Positions 5,147 through 7,863 of a DNA stretch of 7,863 nt are shown here, piece by piece. The position numbers and the translations under genes are program-made. Under the pieces are notes generated by a model. That model did not search any database. It was not told the DNA's origin and worked only from the letters and a program-made list of their open reading frames with translations. Position 1 is the stretch's first letter. Each line of letters begins with the position of its first letter. The stretch comes from SOKG01 sp964502665 (GTDB lineage: Bacteria; Chloroflexota; Dehalococcoidia; SZUA-161). The DNA is taken from NCBI GenBank assembly GCA_964502665.1, contig CAZCXP010000119.1:1-7863 (forward strand), read 5' to 3'.

Positions 5147-7863
5147 ATGGACATGGTCAAGCTGATCATAGACAGGAAAGAGGTTGAGGTGGAGAAAGGG
5201 GCCACGGTGCTCGATGCCGCCACCAGGGCAGGCATTTATATCCCCACTCTGTGTTATCACCCCGATCTCACGCCCTTCGGCGCCTGTCGCATGTGCCTCG
5301 TGGAGATCGAGAACATGAGGGGCTTTCCCCCCGCCTGCACCACCCCGGCCACCGATGGCATGGTGGTGCACACCGATACCGCGCAGATACAGCGGCTGAG
5401 GCAGGACATCATGGAACTCATCCTCACCGAGCACCCCCATCCCTGCCTCACCTGTCAACAGCGGGAATCCTGCAAGCCGTTTGACATCTGCCTTCGCAAC
5501 TCAGCGATCAACGAGCGCTGTGTGTTCTGCCCCAAGAACGGGCGCTGTGAGCTGCAACAGGTGGCCGATTATCTCAAACTCGAAGAGATCACCCTGCCGT
5601 ATGAGTCCAGGGAACTCCCTATTGAGCGGGGCGATCCCTTTTTCGACCGGGACTACAACCTGTGCATCCTGTGCGGGCGCTGCATCCGAATCTGCGCAGA
5701 GGTGCGCGGGTTGGGAGCGATTGCGTTCACCTTCCGCGGGCATCAGGCGCTGCCCGGCACCGCTTTCGGCCGCTCACTGAAGGATGCTGACTGCGCCTTC
5801 TGCGGTGCCTGCGTCGATGCCTGCCCCACCGGCGCTCTCATGGAGAAGAGCGCTCGCTGGTACATCCACCCTGATCGCGAGGTGGTCACCACCTGTCCCT
5901 ACTGTGGCGTGGGCTGCCAGCTCAAGCTTGAGATCAAGGACGAGAGGATCATCAGGGTGATCCCCGATGGCAACGGTCCAGCGAATAAGGGGCAAGCATG
6001 CGTTAAAGGCAAGTTCGGGCTGGACTTCGTCGCAGACCCCAATCGTCTGACTTCGCCCCTTATCAAGAAGAACGGCGAGTTTGCGGAGGCGACTTGGGAC
6101 GAGGCGTTAGACCTGATAGCAACCAGGCTGGCCAACTACAAAGGGGATCAATTCGCCGCCATATCCTCGGCTAAGTGCACCAACGAGGAGAACTATGTTT
6201 TCCAGAAATTCGCTCGGGGGGTGATGGGCACCAATAGTGTTGACCATTGTGCCCGCCTCTGACACTCGCCTACAGTGGCTGGTCTAGTCACAAGCTTCGG
6301 AAGCGGCTCAATGACTAATTCCATAGAAGAGATTGCCGATGCCGGCTGCATCCTGGCTATCGGCACCAATACTACCGAAGATCATCCTGTTATTGCCCTC
6401 CAGATAAAGAAGGCGGTGGATAAGGGAGCCAGGCTTATCGTTGCCGACCCTCGCCAGATTGCCCTTTGTCGCATGGCTGATATCTGGCTGCGCCACCACC
6501 CAGGAACAGATGTCGCCCTGCTCATGGGCATGGCTCGAGTGATAGTTGACGAAGGCCTCCTGGATAAAGAGTTCATTGAACAGCGCTGCGAGAACTTCGT
6601 CGAATTCGCGGATTCGCTTAGAGCCTTCGACCTCGATCGTGTCTCAGAGATCACCGGGGTCCCTGGTGGCACAATCGCTGAGGCAGCTCGACTATATGCT
6701 ACCCATGGCCCGTCCTCCATCCTATACGCTATGGGAATTACACAGCACTCCCACGGCACCGATAACGTGCTGGCCACAGCCAACCTGTCGATGCTCACCG
6801 GCAACGTCGGCAAGCCCTCCTCAGGGGTGAATCCGCTGCGTGGTCAGAACAACGTGCAGGGCGCCTGCGATTTGGGTGCCTTGCCCAATGTATACACTGG
6901 CTACCAGCAAGTGGCCAATGCCGAGGTGAGAGCAAAATTCGAGTCTGCGTGGGGCTGCGCTCTGCCGGCGGAGCCGGGGACCGTGCTTACCGATATGTTC
7001 CCTGCTATGGATGAGGGTAAGATCAAGGCTGTATATCTTATGGGCGAAAACCCAGTGCTCAGTGACCCTGATGCCAAGCACGTCGAGGAAGCGCTCAGGA
7101 AGCTCGACTTCCTGGTGGTTCAAGACATTTTCCTTACCGAGACAGGGCGGCTCGCCGATGTGGTATTGCCCGGGGCAAGCTTCGCCGAGAGGGAAGGCAC
7201 CTTCACCAATACCGAGCGCCGTGTGCAGCGAGTGCGCAAGGCGATCGATCCTGTGGGCGATTCCAAGCCAGACTGGCAGATCATCTGTGAGGTCGCTGGA
7301 CGAATGGGGGCTAAAGGCTTCGACTTCACCAGCCCATCGGAGATCATGGATGAGATCGCCGGGCTCACGCCTTCCTATGGCGGCATTAGTTATGCCAGAC
7401 TGGAGAATGGCGGCTTACAATGGCCCTGTCCCGATGGGGAACATCCGGGAACAAAATACCTCCATGCCGAGAAATTCACCAGGGGCAGGGGCAAGTTTGT
7501 GCCCTTGGAGTATAAGCCACCTCGCGAGGAGCCTGATAATGACTATCCCTTGGTGCTGACCACGGGGCGCAGCCGATATCATTTCCACACCGGCACCATG
7601 ACCCGCAAAGTAAGGGGACTTAACATATTGAGGAGCGAGGAGCTGGTGGAGATGAATCCTCAAGATGCCGCAGCCTTGAGTATCGCCGATGGCGATAAGG
7701 TGCAGGTTATCTCCCGCAGGGGAAAGGTAACGGCCAAGGCGAAGGTAACAGAGGACTCACCAGAGGGTGTGGTCTTTATGACCTTCCATTTCGCAGAGAG
7801 TGCCACCAATTTGCTCACAAACCCCGCCCTGGACCCCGTGGCCAAAATCCCCGAGTTCAAAGT
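5147..7863 (+). CDS. fdhF: Selenocysteine formate dehydrogenase catalytic subunit with NuoG-like N-terminus (3' end cut by window)
   Basis: This is a Mo- or W-bis-pyranopterin enzyme that interconverts formate and CO2; 905 complete codons are visible. ATG 5147 follows AGAGGG at 5134-5139. Domains: [2Fe-2S] (C36, C47, C50, C64); His-Cys segment (H96, C100, C103, C109, C115, C125, C128, C134); two [4Fe-4S] motifs (C173-C183 and C216-C226); then the catalytic domain with its own cluster (C250, C253, C257, C285) and K287. TGA at 6260-6262 is codon 372, in the context DHCARL-U-HSPTVAGL, where formate dehydrogenases carry active-site Sec or Cys followed by His. The frame then stays open for 533 codons to the edge, with NPLRGQNNVQGACD (R565 equivalent to the substrate arginine of E. 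coli FdhF) and a C-terminal molybdopterin-dinucleotide domain with TTGRSRYHFHTGTMTR. The last visible residues (IPEFK) suggest only about ten codons are missing. No Tat signal is present, so it is cytoplasmic. A nitrate reductase or assimilatory enzyme is unlikely given the U-H motif. Confidence 0.96.
6260..6262 (+). other. In-frame TGA read as selenocysteine (Sec372)
   Basis: The TGA sits exactly at the active-site Sec/Cys position of the formate dehydrogenase alpha family: ...CARL before it and HSPTVAGL after it. The coding frame continues unchanged and without another stop to the window end, with family motifs on both sides. A SECIS hairpin starts 12 nt downstream. A simple nonsense mutation would not explain the hairpin. 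Confidence 0.96.
6263..6300 (+). promoter_or_regulatory. Bacterial SECIS element
   Basis: A 6-bp stem (GTGGCT at 6275-6280 with AGTCAC at 6286-6291, one G-U pair) closes the loop GGTCT at 6281-6285. The loop begins 18 nt after the TGA, the same spacing and the same GGUCU loop as in E. coli fdhF. The loop is the binding site of the selenocysteine-specific elongation factor SelB, which delivers Sec-tRNA at the upstream UGA. The stem also encodes the conserved TVAGLVT protein segment, so it is under both RNA and protein constraint. The host must carry selA, selB, selC and selD elsewhere. Confidence 0.93.

Noticed and set aside
4763..5458. Long minus-strand open frame (231 codons) opposite the NuoF/formate dehydrogenase junction
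   Set aside because: It is antisense to strongly conserved Fe-S motifs on the plus strand, spans an operon junction, and its product shows no recognisable motif. It is a shadow of GC-rich coding sequence.
6260..6262. Genuine stop or pseudogene-causing nonsense mutation in the formate dehydrogenase
   Set aside because: Position, flanking residues, SECIS hairpin and 533 further open codons with all family motifs show selenocysteine recoding.
1..7863. Mobile elements, CRISPR arrays, tRNA or rRNA genes
   Set aside because: No transposase-like protein, terminal repeats, spaced direct repeats or recognisable structural RNA apart from the SECIS was seen on either strand.

Overview
The window is a single plus-strand gene cluster from an anaerobic bacterium. 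It encodes a soluble, iron-sulfur-rich formate dehydrogenase complex whose electron-transfer subunits resemble those of NAD(P)-linked electron-bifurcating enzymes. The DNA is GC-rich by eye (about 60%) and the set of families fits strict anaerobes such as acetogens, Desulfobacterota or Dehalococcoidia-like Chloroflexota. I favour the last only weakly and cannot settle the lineage from sequence alone. A run of 100 N at 2226-2325 shows this is a draft or metagenome scaffold.

Layout. Positions 1-178 hold a plausible sigma70-type promoter (20-49) and a leader of about 120 nt whose Shine-Dalgarno lies in a small hairpin. A 124-residue gene of unknown function follows (179-553) and overlaps the next start by 8 nt. 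Gene 2 (546-2611, broken by the N gap) fuses a NuoG/HydA-like iron-sulfur module to a GltD/NfnB-like FAD-NADPH oxidoreductase. After a 120-bp spacer come a NuoE/HydC-like [2Fe-2S] subunit (2732-3181) and a NuoF/HydB-like FMN-NADH subunit with a C-terminal 2[4Fe-4S] ferredoxin domain (3209-5119). The last gene (5147 to beyond the window edge) is a molybdenum/tungsten formate dehydrogenase catalytic subunit. Its reading frame passes through an in-frame TGA at 6260-6262 that is almost certainly selenocysteine: it sits at the active-site position and is followed by a textbook bacterial SECIS hairpin with a GGUCU loop. Read as a stop, this TGA would wrongly split the gene.

How the genes work together. 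Formate would be oxidised (or CO2 reduced) at the Mo/W-bisPGD-Sec site. Electrons would pass through the N-terminal iron-sulfur chain of the catalytic subunit to the NuoE/NuoF pair (NAD(H), probably ferredoxin) and to the GltD-like subunit (NADP(H)). The gene 2 + NuoE + NuoF trio resembles the Sporomusa-type Nfn transhydrogenase (Stn). Its linkage to a selenocysteine formate dehydrogenase suggests a formate/NAD/NADP/ferredoxin hub, possibly electron-bifurcating. No transmembrane segment or Tat signal is visible in any subunit, so the complex should be cytoplasmic. Gene 2 and the formate dehydrogenase share a duplicated, indel-free N-terminal module, the clearest internal duplication in the window.
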